Under the pieces are notes generated by a model that was given only the letters and a program-made list of their open reading frames with translations, did not search any database and was not told where the DNA came from. From Muribaculum intestinale (GTDB lineage: Bacteria > Bacteroidota > Bacteroidia > Bacteroidales > Muribaculaceae), in the NCBI RefSeq assembly GCF_002201515.1, contig NZ_CP021421.1, positions 2,852,001 to 2,916,000 of the forward strand: a DNA stretch of 64,000 nt, written 5' to 3'. The position numbers were made by a program, and so were the translations under genes. Positions 52,991 to 63,023 of the stretch are shown here, piece by piece; positions within the stretch are counted from its first letter, which is position 1; every line of letters begins with the position of its first letter.

Positions 52991-54043
52991 GTGAAAGCTG
53001 AATACTGTCGTTACCGGCTCGTGTTTCATGAGCCGGCAATCACATCGCGCGATGTGATGACCGATAAGGAGACTTACTTTATCCGTATTTCCGACGAGCG
53101 ACGTCCGGGGATATACGGAATCGGTGAATGTGCTCTTTTCCGTGGACTGAGTGCTGACGATACTCCCGATTATGAGGATATGCTGGCACAAGTCTGCGCG
53201 GATATCTCCCGGCAGGGTCTTACTGCATTCGTGCCGTCGGACAGCAGTTCCATACGGTTCGGTGCTGAGAGCGCGTTGGCCGACCTGCGCAACGGCGGCC
53301 GCAGACTTCTTTGGCCGGGGAGATGGACCCGCGGTGAAATCGCTATCCCTATCAACGGACTTATATGGATGGGAAGCCATGACCGCATGCTGGCGAGAAT
53401 CGACGAGAAGATTGAAGCGGGATTCAGGTGTATAAAACTGAAAATAGGCGGCATACGATTTGATGAGGAGCTGAATTTGATAAATCATATAAGGGAGCGC
53501 TATGCGCCGGAGGAGCTGGAATTGCGTCTCGACGCCAATGGCTCTTTCACGCCTTCGGACGCGTTGTGTAATCTCCGGGCGCTTGCGCCTTATGGCATAC
53601 ACTCGATAGAGCAACCTATAAAGGCCGGACAGACTGAGGCCATGGCTGAGATATGTCGGAAGAGCCCTATTCCCGTAGCGCTTGACGAGGAACTTATCGG
53701 ATGTCGTGATACCAAATCGAAGATTGCGCTTCTTGACAGCATAAAGCCTCAGTATATAATATTGAAACCGTCGCTCTGCGGTGGCTTTGCGGCATCAGAG
53801 GAGTGGGCGGCGCTGGCTTGCGAGCGTGGCATAGGATGGTGGGCTACGTCGGCTCTCGAGAGTGATATCGGTCTTAATGCAATAGCCCAATGGTGTGGCT
53901 CGATGAATACTAAGATACCTCAGGGGCTTGGCACCGGACGTCTTTATGTCAATAACATCGCATCTCCATTGCGCCAGATTGGTGACGGACTGCGGTATGA
54001 CCCGGAGGGCGTTTGGGAGCTGCCTGAGATGGAATGGAAATAA
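52991..54043 (+). CDS. menC: o-Succinylbenzoate synthase
   Basis: This 350-residue enolase-superfamily enzyme makes o-succinylbenzoate from SHCHC. It shows RCIKLKIGG (about 146-154, catalytic lysines), LRLDANGSF (about 178) and the later LDEELIG metal ligand. It starts with GTG at 52991, 2 bp after menB, and overlaps menE by 10 bp if menE starts at 54034. Confidence 0.92.
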   Translation: MKAEYCRYRLVFHEPAITSRDVMTDKETYFIRISDERRPGIYGIGECALFRGLSADDTPDYEDMLAQVCADISRQGLTAFVPSDSSSIRFGAESALADLRNGGRRLLWPGRWTRGEIAIPINGLIWMGSHDRMLARIDEKIEAGFRCIKLKIGGIRFDEELNLINHIRERYAPEELELRLDANGSFTPSDALCNLRALAPYGIHSIEQPIKAGQTEAMAEICRKSPIPVALDEELIGCRDTKSKIALLDSIKPQYIILKPSLCGGFAASEEWAALACERGIGWWATSALESDIGLNAIAQWCGSMNTKIPQGLGTGRLYVNNIASPLRQIGDGLRYDPEGVWELPEMEWK

Positions 54044-55026
54044 TGTTGTCGATTCCCAAAATAATTGATCCTGACGGTCTGGCCTCGGAGTTTATAAAGG
54101 AGTGGCTGTCGGACAGTCCTGTCGTTTATGCCAACACTTCAGGCTCGACTGGTGTGCCCAAGCGAATCATGTTGTCGAAGGCAGATATGATTGTGTCAGC
54201 TAAAGCCACGTGCCGTCATTTCGGTATAGTGGCATCATCGGTGCTTCATCTTCCGCTTTCTACCGATTATATTGCGGGTAAAATGATGGTGGTAAGGGCT
54301 TTTGTGAGTGGTGCGACGCTGATTGTGGAACGTCCGTCAAACCGACCTTTGGACTTTTTACCTACGGAAATCAGGCATGTCGATCTTACGGCTGTCGTGC
54401 CGTCGCAGGTAGGCGGATTGCTTTCAGGGAAGTATGTCGAGCGACTGCGTAATGTCATTGTCGGCGGGGGCGCTTTGGCAGCAGATATCGAGTGCAGACT
54501 TAGGGAATATCCGGTTGTGAGCTGGGCTACCTATGGCATGACGGAGACATGTAGCCATGTGGCTCTGAGAAATATCACTTCAGGACAGGATACTTATACC
54601 GCACTTCCTGGAATAATGTTTGAGACTGACTACAGGGGATGTCTGGCGATAAATGCACCAGGATATTCGTTTGGGCGGCTTGTTACCAATGATGTGGTAG
54701 AACTTGTGTCGGAATCGGAGTTCAGATGGCTTGGCAGATATGACAATGTTATAAATTCCGGAGGCATAAAACTCCATCCTGAGGAGATGGAAAAACGTCT
54801 CGAAGGGTGCGTATCGTCGCCATTCTATATAGTTGGACGTCCGAGCGAACGGTGGGGTGAAGAGGCCGTTATTGTGATGGAAAATGCTACGGATGCCGAA
54901 TGTGTGGCGATAATGGAGTGTGCTCGCAAGAGTTTGGACCGGCGTTCCGTTCCTAAGACGGTAATAAACGTGCCGCGCTTTATTTATGCCTCAAATGGCA
55001 AAATAAAACGCGTGCTTCCTTGTTGA
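54034..55026 (+). CDS. menE: o-Succinylbenzoate--CoA ligase
   Basis: This 330-residue adenylate-forming enzyme contains ANTSGSTGVPKRIMLSKAD (about 34-52), YGMTETCSH (about 168) and RYDNVINSGGIKLHPEEME (about 232-250). The terminal lysine region is SNGKIKRV. Its short length, without a full N-terminal subdomain, is usual for Bacteroidales MenE. It activates o-succinylbenzoate for MenB. The first codon may be 54034 or the internal ATG at 54043. Confidence 0.9.
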   Translation: MEIMLSIPKIIDPDGLASEFIKEWLSDSPVVYANTSGSTGVPKRIMLSKADMIVSAKATCRHFGIVASSVLHLPLSTDYIAGKMMVVRAFVSGATLIVERPSNRPLDFLPTEIRHVDLTAVVPSQVGGLLSGKYVERLRNVIVGGGALAADIECRLREYPVVSWATYGMTETCSHVALRNITSGQDTYTALPGIMFETDYRGCLAINAPGYSFGRLVTNDVVELVSESEFRWLGRYDNVINSGGIKLHPEEMEKRLEGCVSSPFYIVGRPSERWGEEAVIVMENATDAECVAIMECARKSLDRRSVPKTVINVPRFIYASNGKIKRVLPC

Positions 55027-55035
55027 ATTATGGGA

Positions 55036-55737
55036 TTATCCGAATTTGCTTATCTTGCGGAGTGCGGATTCGTTCATGATTTTTATGCGGCGTCCATCGA
55101 CTATCAGTATCTTTTCGTTGACGAAGCATGAAAGTGTGCGTATGGCATTGGAGGTTGTCATGTTGGATAGATTGGCAAGATCCTCGCGAGCCATGTAAAT
55201 ACGCAGTGTCGCGTCGTCGTCCTCATATCCGTAGCTCTCCCTTAGTGCGATGAGAGCTTCGGCCAGACGACCGCGTATGTGTTTCTGGGTGAGGTTTACG
55301 ATTTTTGTGTCGGAGCCGCCGAGGTTGCGAGAAAGCTCCTTGATGAAGAACCATGCGAGCTTTACATTATTTTGTATGAGTTGCTGCACAAGCGACATGG
55401 GCAGACATCCCAACGTCGAAGGCTCAAACGCCGCCGCTGTCGAGACGTATGGTTCATCGGCAAAGTATGCACGATAGCCGAAGTATTGTACCGGACGAAT
55501 CAGGCGTAATATCTGTTGACGGCCTCCGATACCGTCTTTATATAATTTTACTTTGCCTTTAAGAAGACACCAGAGGTATTCCGGCATCTCTTTTTCAGCA
55601 TAGATTATCTGATTTTTTTTGAAAGTGTGGGTAGTGAAATTGTCAATGATGAGATGCTTGTCGTCGCTGCTTAACGTCGACCAGAGCTCTGACAAATCTT
55701 CGGAGATTACCCTTTCCAATGTACTTTTATTAATCAT
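55036..55737 (-). CDS. Crp/Fnr-family transcriptional regulator
   Basis: This 233-residue protein has an N-terminal cyclic-nucleotide-binding-like beta-barrel (about 25-115) and a C-terminal winged helix with DLANLSNMTTSNAIRTLSCF. No CxxC or clustered cysteines are visible for an iron-sulphur sensor, so it is more likely a ligand-binding Crp-type factor. It faces menE tail to tail. Its target is unknown. Confidence 0.85.
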   Translation of the reverse strand: MINKSTLERVISEDLSELWSTLSSDDKHLIIDNFTTHTFKKNQIIYAEKEMPEYLWCLLKGKVKLYKDGIGGRQQILRLIRPVQYFGYRAYFADEPYVSTAAAFEPSTLGCLPMSLVQQLIQNNVKLAWFFIKELSRNLGGSDTKIVNLTQKHIRGRLAEALIALRESYGYEDDDATLRIYMAREDLANLSNMTTSNAIRTLSCFVNEKILIVDGRRIKIMNESALRKISKFG

Positions 55738-55913
55738 CGTGTCGCTTAGCTATGTTGTGCAACATGCTGTGCAAAGTTACAAATAATTCTTAATATCAAG
55801 CATAACTGGATGGGAAAAAGATGATTTTGCGCGAAATGATTGTAAAGAAATCAAAAATAAGGTGTGTAATACGATTTTAACGCTTTTTTTTCGAGCTATC
55901 ATATGGATTTTTA

Positions 55914-55921
55914 TATCTTTG
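55914..55921 (+). promoter_or_regulatory. Bacteroidetes -7 box for aroE
   Basis: TATCTTTG lies 19 bp before ATG 55941 and follows a T-rich stretch that may serve as the -33 region. Confidence 0.55.
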
Positions 55922-55940
55922 CAATCATAAATTTTTTGCT

Positions 55941-56702
55941 ATGGCAGATCGGATAGAACGTACATACGGGCTGATAGGATTTCCATTGACCCACTCATTC
56001 TCGCAAGCCTATTTCAATCGGAAATTCGAGGCTGAAGGCATTCCGGCCCATTATATTAATTTTGAGTTGCCGGATATCGGAGATTTTATGGAGGTGATAT
56101 CGGAGTATCCCACCTTGTCAGGACTTAATGTGACGATTCCCTATAAGGAGCAGGTTATACCGTATCTTAATGAAATAGATGAGGATGCGCGTAAAATTGG
56201 AGCCGTGAATGTGATAAAGTTTATCCGTAAGAAAGGCAATGATATAAAACTCAAGGGATATAATTCGGATATAATCGGTTTCTCCGACTCAATAAGGCCA
56301 TTGCTCAATCCGGAACGCAACAAGGCGCTGATACTTGGTACCGGTGGTGCTGCCAAAGCGGTCAGACAGGGGCTTATCAATCTCGGTGTCGAGCCTGTAA
56401 TGGTATCCCGTACGCCTAATGAAGGCGTTATAACGTATGCCGATATCACTCCTGAGGTGATGGATGCCCATAAGATTATAGTCAATACAACTCCATTGGG
56501 AATGTATCCGCATGTTGACGAATGTCCGGATATACCTTATGGTCTTCTTACATCATCCCATCTGTGCTATGATTTGCTATATAATCCGGATGTCACTCTG
56601 TTTATGAAGAAATCGTCGGATATGGGTGCCGAGACAAAAAACGGCCTTGAGATGCTATTGCTCCAGGCGTTTGTGTCGTGGCAAATCTGGGAGGAAGCGT
56701 AG
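55941..56702 (+). CDS. aroE: Shikimate dehydrogenase
   Basis: This 253-residue enzyme reduces 3-dehydroshikimate with NADPH in aromatic amino acid and chorismate synthesis. It shows GFPLTHSFSQAYFN (about 13-26), GLNVTIPYKEQVIPYL (about 58-73, catalytic lysine), the NADP fold LILGTGGAAKAVRQGL and the terminal ETKNGLEMLLLQA. Chorismate also feeds the nearby menaquinone genes. Confidence 0.94.
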   Translation: MADRIERTYGLIGFPLTHSFSQAYFNRKFEAEGIPAHYINFELPDIGDFMEVISEYPTLSGLNVTIPYKEQVIPYLNEIDEDARKIGAVNVIKFIRKKGNDIKLKGYNSDIIGFSDSIRPLLNPERNKALILGTGGAAKAVRQGLINLGVEPVMVSRTPNEGVITYADITPEVMDAHKIIVNTTPLGMYPHVDECPDIPYGLLTSSHLCYDLLYNPDVTLFMKKSSDMGAETKNGLEMLLLQAFVSWQIWEEA

Positions 56703-56877
56703 GAGTAGTTCCGCATATCTTTTGTGTCGCTTTCAGAGCGTGTCCGTATTTTACCGGATGAAATAATCATGCGCATTTTCGTCCGGTTATGTTGTGGCTA
56801 AGACCGGATGTTTCAATTATCCGCGTCGGGTGTTGCCACTCCTCAACTGTTTAAACCAAAATTCATCAGTATATATT

Positions 56878-57834
56878 ATGCCTTTAAATGTGATAGGACG
56901 ATGGATGTATATCGCCCTGATTGTTATTGTATTGTTTCCATGGGATATACTTACCGGGTATAATCCTGTCACTCCGGCCTCGGCATTGTTTGTCGGGCTT
57001 ATGTTTGCTCTTTGTTTTGGCTGTCCGTTCCCTAAATTCAACAAGAAGAGCAGTAAATATCTTCTGCAGGCTTCGGTAGTAGGGCTGGGGTTTGGAATGA
57101 ATGTCGTCGAGTCGCTCAAGTCGGGTAGCGAGGGTATGCTGTTTACGGTTGTATCTGTGGTAAGTGTGATGGTGCTTGGGTGTATGTTCGGCTACTGGAT
57201 GCATATCAATCGCAAAACGGCATATCTTATCTCGTCGGGGACAGCTATTTGCGGAGGAAGCGCAATTGCCGCAGTGGGTCCGGTGTTGCACGCCGATGAG
57301 AAGGAGATGGCGGTATCGCTGGGCGTTATATTCATTCTGAATGCTATAGCACTGTTTATATTTCCACCTATAGGACATTTCTTTGAGATGAGCCAGCAGC
57401 AGTTTGGCACCTGGGCTGCAATAGCCATTCATGATACTTCGTCGGTGGTCGGTGCCGGAGACGCCTATGGGCCGGAGGCATTGCGTATAGCCACTTTGAT
57501 AAAACTTACTCGTGCTTTGTGGATTATTCCGCTTGCATTTGTCACAATGCTGATTTTCCGTGATAAGAAAGCCCGCATAAGTATACCTTGGTTTATTTTT
57601 CTGTTTGTCATCGCCATGGTGGTGAATACATATTGCGGTATACCGGCAGAGGTCAGCGAGTGGCTTGTATGGCTTGCCAAGAAGGGGCTTGTACTTACTC
57701 TCTTCTTTATCGGAGCGAGTCTTTCAATTAATACCATCAAGTCGGTGGGAACACTTCCGCTGTTGCTTGCGATTGCTTTATGGATTTTTATCGCAGTATC
57801 AAGTTTTATGGTTGTAGTGTTCACCATAGAATGA
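56878..57834 (+). CDS. YeiH-family putative transporter
   Basis: This 318-residue membrane protein has about ten hydrophobic helices and YeiH/COG2855 motifs QASVVGLGFGMNV, SSGTAICGGSAIAAVGPVL and AIHDTSSVVGAG. Members are annotated as putative sulfate exporters. The true substrate is uncertain. ATG 56878 is preferred because the family starts close to the first helix, and upstream codons back to 56794 are polar and unlike it. Confidence 0.82.
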   Translation: MPLNVIGRWMYIALIVIVLFPWDILTGYNPVTPASALFVGLMFALCFGCPFPKFNKKSSKYLLQASVVGLGFGMNVVESLKSGSEGMLFTVVSVVSVMVLGCMFGYWMHINRKTAYLISSGTAICGGSAIAAVGPVLHADEKEMAVSLGVIFILNAIALFIFPPIGHFFEMSQQQFGTWAAIAIHDTSSVVGAGDAYGPEALRIATLIKLTRALWIIPLAFVTMLIFRDKKARISIPWFIFLFVIAMVVNTYCGIPAEVSEWLVWLAKKGLVLTLFFIGASLSINTIKSVGTLPLLLAIALWIFIAVSSFMVVVFTIE

Positions 57835-57876
57835 CGGCAATATACAAAATGTTCTGACAGATTTACCGATATCGGC

Positions 57877-59940
57877 ATGCGTCCTCCTCTGTCATACGTG
57901 CCTGCATTGTTTCCACTTGTTGGATTCATTGCAGGCATGCTTGTTTGTGAGATGGCCGGATACCTATGGATTCCTGTGGTGATAATATCGGGTGTAGCGC
58001 TTATTGTGGCAAGGCGCAGGTTGCCCGTGTGGACGTTGCCGCTGGGCGGGATGCTGTTGTTTTGCGGCTTGGGTGGGGCCGATATGTCGTGTAATAGATT
58101 GCCTGATGTAAACGATGATTTTCTGTCGCGCGGGCAATGGAGCGGAGAGGTACTTGAGATTTCGGAAAATGACCGTGGGATACACATGGTTGTAAGGTCG
58201 GATGACACGACAGGTGTGGTCGCCGATATGCTTGTGCATACTCTGCATGGTGTGGCCGATGGTGTGGTGCCGGGGGATATAGTGAGTTTCCACGGTACGT
58301 TGGATATGCCGAGCAATGATAAGGTAACGGCAGGAGCGGACTATGCCGGTATTCTTGCACGAAGGGGTATAGTGGCTACGGGGTTTTCTGAGGAAATCTC
58401 TGTTGACGGGCATTACGACAGCTGGCGCTATCTGGCATGGCGTATGCGTCGGGAGGCTGCGTCGCTGCTGATGCGCAGCAGTCTGTCGGGGGAGACGTGT
58501 CAGTTTCTTGCTGCTGTGATAGTGGGGGAGGATGAATGGTTGTCGCCTGATACACGCGAGGCATTCTCTGCGGCCGGTGTAGCTCATGTGCTTGCGCTAA
58601 GCGGACTGCATGTCGGCATTCTTGTAATGATTCTTGGATTCTTGCTATTTCCGCTTGGTCTGCTTTGGGACTGGCGAGTGCGATGCGGAGTGGTAATTGC
58701 CGCGTTGTGGATTTATGCCTTTCTTTCGGGGATGTCGGAATCGGTAACGCGTGCCGCTCTTATGGCTTCGATGGTGTGTGGCGGGATTATATTACAGCGT
58801 CCTTACATGTCATTCAACGGTATGCTCGTGTCGGCATTGATGATTCTGATTGTGTCGCCGAGGCAGTTGTGGATGCCAGGGTTTCAGATGTCTTACCTTG
58901 CTGTGGGGTGTATTCTGCTTGTGATGCCGGTGGTACTGCCGTGGGTCAGGCGTGCTCCATGGTGCATGCGCTGGTTGCTGCTGACAATCGCGATATCGCT
59001 GAGCGCGATGCTGGGCACAGGCATGATTGCGATGTATTATTTTGATATTTTTCCGGTCTATTTCCTTTTGGCAAACATACCGGTTGCTATGATTCTTCCG
59101 ATAGTGATGGCAGGCGGAATTGCTGTCATGGTGTGCGAGGCCGTCGGTTCAGACCCTGTGTGGTTGTGTTCGGCTGTCGACGGTATATATGATGTGATGT
59201 TGCGCTGGATAGAACTGATTACCTCATTACCGGCTTCTGCCATATATGGCGTGAATATTACGTGGTATGCTATGGTTTCCTACTATGTTACTCTGTGTCT
59301 GGGGCTTGTTGCGCTGTGGCGGCGCAGTGTCGGGTGGTGGATATCCCTGGCCGTCATGGTGCTTGTGACTGTATTTGTCGGTGGTGTCACGTCGGAGGAG
59401 GAGGAACAATGGTTTATTCCGCATGATGCGTATTTTACGACCATAATATGCAGAATGCCATCAGACGGCGGCGATGTCAGTCGCAGTCGAGTGGAAATGC
59501 TCACTACCGCTCCGGATATAGCTGCAGAATCTCTGCGGGATGAGTATGCGGAACGTTATCGTAAATTTGTCGGCCATCCGACATCTGCCGCAGAGCAATC
59601 TATCTCGATAGTTCGCGGAAACACAGTCGTGCTACCGGCATGCGACGGTACTACCGGTCGACTTGTAATAGTGAACCACGACAGTATATTGTCTGCCCCG
59701 TGCTATGATGGGGGTATTGTCGACTATGCGTTGATTTGCCGCGGTTATCGTGGCGGTTGGCAGACGGTCGTCGATTCATTGCGCCCTTGCCGGATTCTAC
59801 TTTCGGCGGATATTCCTAAGCGCCGGCATATGCGAATGCTTGATTCGATATTATCCTGCTCACAAATCCCCGTCATATCTTTGCGTGACGTCACTCTCAG
59901 TTCGTCTGACTTGCCCGACATATTTAAAAAAATAGAATGA
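57877..59940 (+). CDS. comEC: ComEC/Rec2-family DNA uptake channel
   Basis: This 687-residue membrane protein has an N-terminal OB-fold-like DUF4131 region (about 25-165) and a Competence domain with LALSGLHVGILVMILG (about 242-257). A C-terminal soluble part (about 515-687) lacks the HxHxDH metal motif of the beta-lactamase-like domain of other ComEC proteins. It would carry single-stranded DNA across the inner membrane. The reduced C-terminus is common in Bacteroidales as far as I recall. Confidence 0.82.
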   Translation: MRPPLSYVPALFPLVGFIAGMLVCEMAGYLWIPVVIISGVALIVARRRLPVWTLPLGGMLLFCGLGGADMSCNRLPDVNDDFLSRGQWSGEVLEISENDRGIHMVVRSDDTTGVVADMLVHTLHGVADGVVPGDIVSFHGTLDMPSNDKVTAGADYAGILARRGIVATGFSEEISVDGHYDSWRYLAWRMRREAASLLMRSSLSGETCQFLAAVIVGEDEWLSPDTREAFSAAGVAHVLALSGLHVGILVMILGFLLFPLGLLWDWRVRCGVVIAALWIYAFLSGMSESVTRAALMASMVCGGIILQRPYMSFNGMLVSALMILIVSPRQLWMPGFQMSYLAVGCILLVMPVVLPWVRRAPWCMRWLLLTIAISLSAMLGTGMIAMYYFDIFPVYFLLANIPVAMILPIVMAGGIAVMVCEAVGSDPVWLCSAVDGIYDVMLRWIELITSLPASAIYGVNITWYAMVSYYVTLCLGLVALWRRSVGWWISLAVMVLVTVFVGGVTSEEEEQWFIPHDAYFTTIICRMPSDGGDVSRSRVEMLTTAPDIAAESLRDEYAERYRKFVGHPTSAAEQSISIVRGNTVVLPACDGTTGRLVIVNHDSILSAPCYDGGIVDYALICRGYRGGWQTVVDSLRPCRILLSADIPKRRHMRMLDSILSCSQIPVISLRDVTLSSSDLPDIFKKIE

Positions 59941-60014
59941 TGCTATGGCGTAATATGTTTATGTACAACTCGTTAATATGGCGTTGAGCAATGTGCATTC
60001 CTATATATGTGTAA

Positions 60015-60040
60015 TTTGTATTAAAAAAACACTAATTTTG
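60015..60040 (+). promoter_or_regulatory. Bacteroidetes promoter for the sigma-factor gene
   Basis: TTTG at 60015-60018 and TAATTTTG at 60033-60040 form a -33/-7 pair. Transcription would begin just before the sigma-factor frame at 60046-60058. Confidence 0.6.
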
Positions 60041-60045
60041 CGCCT

Positions 60046-60646
60046 GTGAAGAGACATATGGCGAATCCGGATAACCAAGATATTGAGGCCTTACTTTTAC
60101 GTCGTCTTAAGAATGGCGATGTAGATGCTTTTGCATTAGTATATAAGTTATACTTTCAGCGTCTTTATGTATACTGCCGGCAATTTACGAAATCGGCTTA
60201 TGGCGCGGAAGATATTGTTCAAGAAGTATTTGCAAAGCTATGGGTAACCGGGATTCAATTATTGCCGACAGCACGTTGCGTGGCCTGCTGTTCACCATCG
60301 CCAGAAATAATCTTATAAGCGCATATCGACGAAATGTCAATGCGCCGGTTTATGAGATTATTTGGACTATTGCAATTCAATCGGGAGAGAGGATACTTCG
60401 ACGATAGAGTATGCTGAATTTGCCTCTCGGGTCGAACATATAATCGACAGGCTGTCTCCTGCGCAAGCTCGGGTTGTAAGAATGTCAAAACTCGAGAATC
60501 TGTCGAATAAAGAGATTGCCATAAGACTTGGCATTAATGAGCAGAGTGTAAAGAATCATCTGTCAAAAGGATTGAAATATGTACGCTATCATATAAGCCG
60601 GATGTTGATTGTCATTTCTACCGTGATTATGTCATGTAGATTGTAG
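60046..60646 (+). pseudogene. ECF RNA polymerase sigma factor with two frameshifts
   Basis: The three parts are in different frames. The first, to KLWV near 60246, has region 2 (YKLYFQRLYVYCRQFTKS). The second, RDSIIADSTLRGLLFTIARNN to NAPVYE, starts after a one-base loss near 60246. The third begins after another loss near 60355 (YLDYCNSIGREDTST) and holds region 4, LSNKEIAIRLGINEQSVKNHL. In an intact gene this would direct transcription of a SusC-type locus. It is inactive unless the two deletions are sequencing errors, which the other lesions downstream make less likely. Confidence 0.8.
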
Positions 60647-60693
60647 ATATCATTTAGAGCCCTCTATAAACCAGTTCAAATACATATGCAATA

Positions 60694-61642
60694 ATGAGAG
60701 ATTTAGTCAGAAAATACCGTATGAACAAGCTCACGAAATCCGAATTAGAGGAGACGAGAAGGCAGCTCGAATCATTGTCGGACAATCAGCTTGGACATGA
60801 AATATATGACGACCGGCATGAATTTGAGCCTGCTCCCGGACAGGAAGATGTTCATGCCGAAGCTGAAGTTTACCGTAGGCTTAGTACGATGCTGATTAAA
60901 CCGAGCATCCGGCGGCATCGTCTTATGGTTTGTGCAGCGGTTGCAGCGGTAGCTCTTATAGTTGTTTTGATGGCCGGGTCGGCATACCTGTACAATCGGT
61001 ATAATGATATTGAATCATTATCTACTAACGTATTTACTGCGGCTACAGACAGGGCTACTGTAAACCTTCCCGACGGTTCGACTATCGAACTCAACGGCAA
61101 CTCATCAGTGAGCTATACATTATCCGGATTCAATAGCGATACCCGTCGGGTTGAATTTAATGGTGAAGGCTACTTTGATATTGTAAAGGATAGGACTTCA
61201 GAGTTTATAATCGAATCCTATGGTCTTGAAGTAACAGTACATGGTACATCCTTTAATCTTTCCGTACGAGAAGAGGACGGATATGCCTAGTTATATCTTG
61301 TTGAAGGATCGGTGAGCATGAAGTCGACCGTCACCGGAAAGAATGTAACCCTCGTTCCGGAACAGAAAGCTACGCTGATATATGCAACCGGCGACATCAA
61401 TGTGACCTCAGTCGATTACAATGACAATCCTTTAGCCTGGAAATCGCGACGGTTGATGTTCCGCAATGCTATGCTGCCTACCGTGGTATCAAGGATGGAG
61501 GAATACTATGGATATACGTTTACTCTTGACAGCAGTCTTGTTTCAGAACGGCTTACCGGAATGATATCTCGATAATATTGAACTGGCTACAGCTGTAGTC
61601 GAAAAAACATTCAATACCACGCTCGCCCGTGTAGACCGGTAA
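60694..61642 (+). pseudogene. FecR-family anti-sigma factor with stop and frameshift
   Basis: An N-terminal cytoplasmic part, a transmembrane helix (about 74-94, VCAAVAAVALIVVLMAG) and the FecR domain (ATVNLPDGSTIELNGNSS) are present. A TAG at 61288 interrupts the frame, which continues in phase with LYLVEGSVSMKS. A frameshift near 61573 then precedes the C-terminal DNIELATAVVEKTF and a stop at 61640. This partner of the preceding ECF sigma is also dead. Confidence 0.8.
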
Positions 61643-61856
61643 TTCGGGGATTGCCATCGGGCTTAATATGCGTCGGTTACGACGGTCTGTAGACTGTAGT
61701 GGCTGACGCATTTATTATTAAACAAGCTATAAGTGTTAAACAATGCGGAAGACGTAAGTTCTTCAGGCATATTTGCAAAAAAAACGGTTTAGTTGGATGA
61801 TTGCGCGCTATGTATCTGAATATAAGTCCTATAGTGGTTGATGGATAGTTGGTATT
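61643..61856. other. Remnant region with a MITE-like end
   Basis: No gene was found. At 61709-61728, CATTTATTATTAAACAAGCT equals the end of the repeat at 43334. The N-terminal half of the SusC-type gene that should follow fecR is absent here, so a deletion probably ended at this repeat. Confidence 0.5.
61709..61728. repeat. Single end of the MITE-like repeat
   Basis: The twenty bases are identical to the inner side of the right end of the element at 42985-43334. No matching left end is found nearby. Confidence 0.6.
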
Positions 61857-63023
61857 GTGATAGGCTCCGGGCAAGAAACATTCGGCGGCCGCGCAAACAT
61901 CAATGTGAAATACCAGAATGTCACCTTCGGCGCAAATACAAGTATAGCGCACATCTTATATGATATAGTGCCTACAGAGGACCGTTTCACTAAAGAAACC
62001 ATACCGTCGCTCGCGTTGGCAATGGCTTCTATCTTTCCCGTATATAATGAGGACGGCAGCTATAATTTCGACAATTACAACTGGAGTTATAAGCAGCAGG
62101 CTGTAATTAACCCGGTGGCTCTGGCTAATGAGCGTGAAGACCGTATGAAACGCAACAAGGTAATGGGCAAGACTTTCTTCAGTTGGGAAATAATAAGCGG
62201 CCTTAACTTGAAAACCGAATTCAGCACCGCCTGGAACAGTTACCGCAGGGAGATTTATCGTCCGTCGACACTGCCTACATCGGTAAACAAAGTGCCGCCG
62301 TCGAATCCCGAAGGCACGCTGCGCATAAAAGATTATCTAAGCTGGACATGGGAGAATACACTGTCGTATAACACCCGCATAAATAATATTCATGATATTT
62401 CTGCCGTGCTTGGTCAGTCTATGCAACGTGAATCAATAGAAGGAAGCCGTATTACGGCCAATGGCTTTCCGAATGATCTTGTCACGACTCTTAATGCGTC
62501 GACAGTGGCGACCAATTAGGATTCTTCCAGGCAGGCATTGTCGCTGGCATCGGTATTTGCCAGAATACAGTATAATTACGACAGCCGCTATCTGTTGTCG
62601 GCGTCGTTGCGTGCTGACGGCTCATCGCGTTTCGGTAGCAATAACCGGTGGGGATACTTCCCTTCGGTGTCGGCCGGATGATATCTGTCGGAAGAAAGTT
62701 TCCTGAAAGACTATACATGGCTTGACGCATTGAAACTACGTGCAAGTTATGGTGTGTCGGGTAATTTCAGTATCGGCAATTACGACTACTATGCATCGCT
62801 GGTTGCCGACAATTATGTAGTAGGCACCGGTGTGGGGTCTGTTGCTCCCGGACTTTATCCGTCGACAATCAGCACCCCGGATTTGGGATGGGAAAAGACA
62901 AAGATGACCAATATCGGTCTGGAGTTCGGTGTGTTCAATATGTTGCGTCTGGAAGTGGATGTATATAACAGTAATACTTCCGATATGCTATTGAATGTCC
63001 CCACTCCTTATTTGGCGGGTTTC
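61857..63023 (+). pseudogene. SusC-type TonB-dependent receptor, internal fragment
   Basis: The beta-barrel part of a SusC/RagA protein is readable: GRANINVKYQNVTFGANTS, LKTEFSTAWNSY, YLLSASLRADGSSRFG and LKLRASYGVSGNFSIG. In-frame stops occur at 62517-62519 (TAG in place of a likely CAG before DSSRQ) and 62680-62682 (TGA in place of the tryptophan of AGWYLSEES). The plug and signal regions are missing in front. Homology ends at VPTPYLAGF near 63023, where the sequence joins a transporter gene. Confidence 0.8.

Noticed and set aside
60046..62700. Stop-codon reassignment as explanation for many in-frame TAG/TGA codons
   Set aside because: Intact neighbouring genes use TAA, TAG and TGA as normal stops, and the locus also has frameshifts, so decay explains it better.
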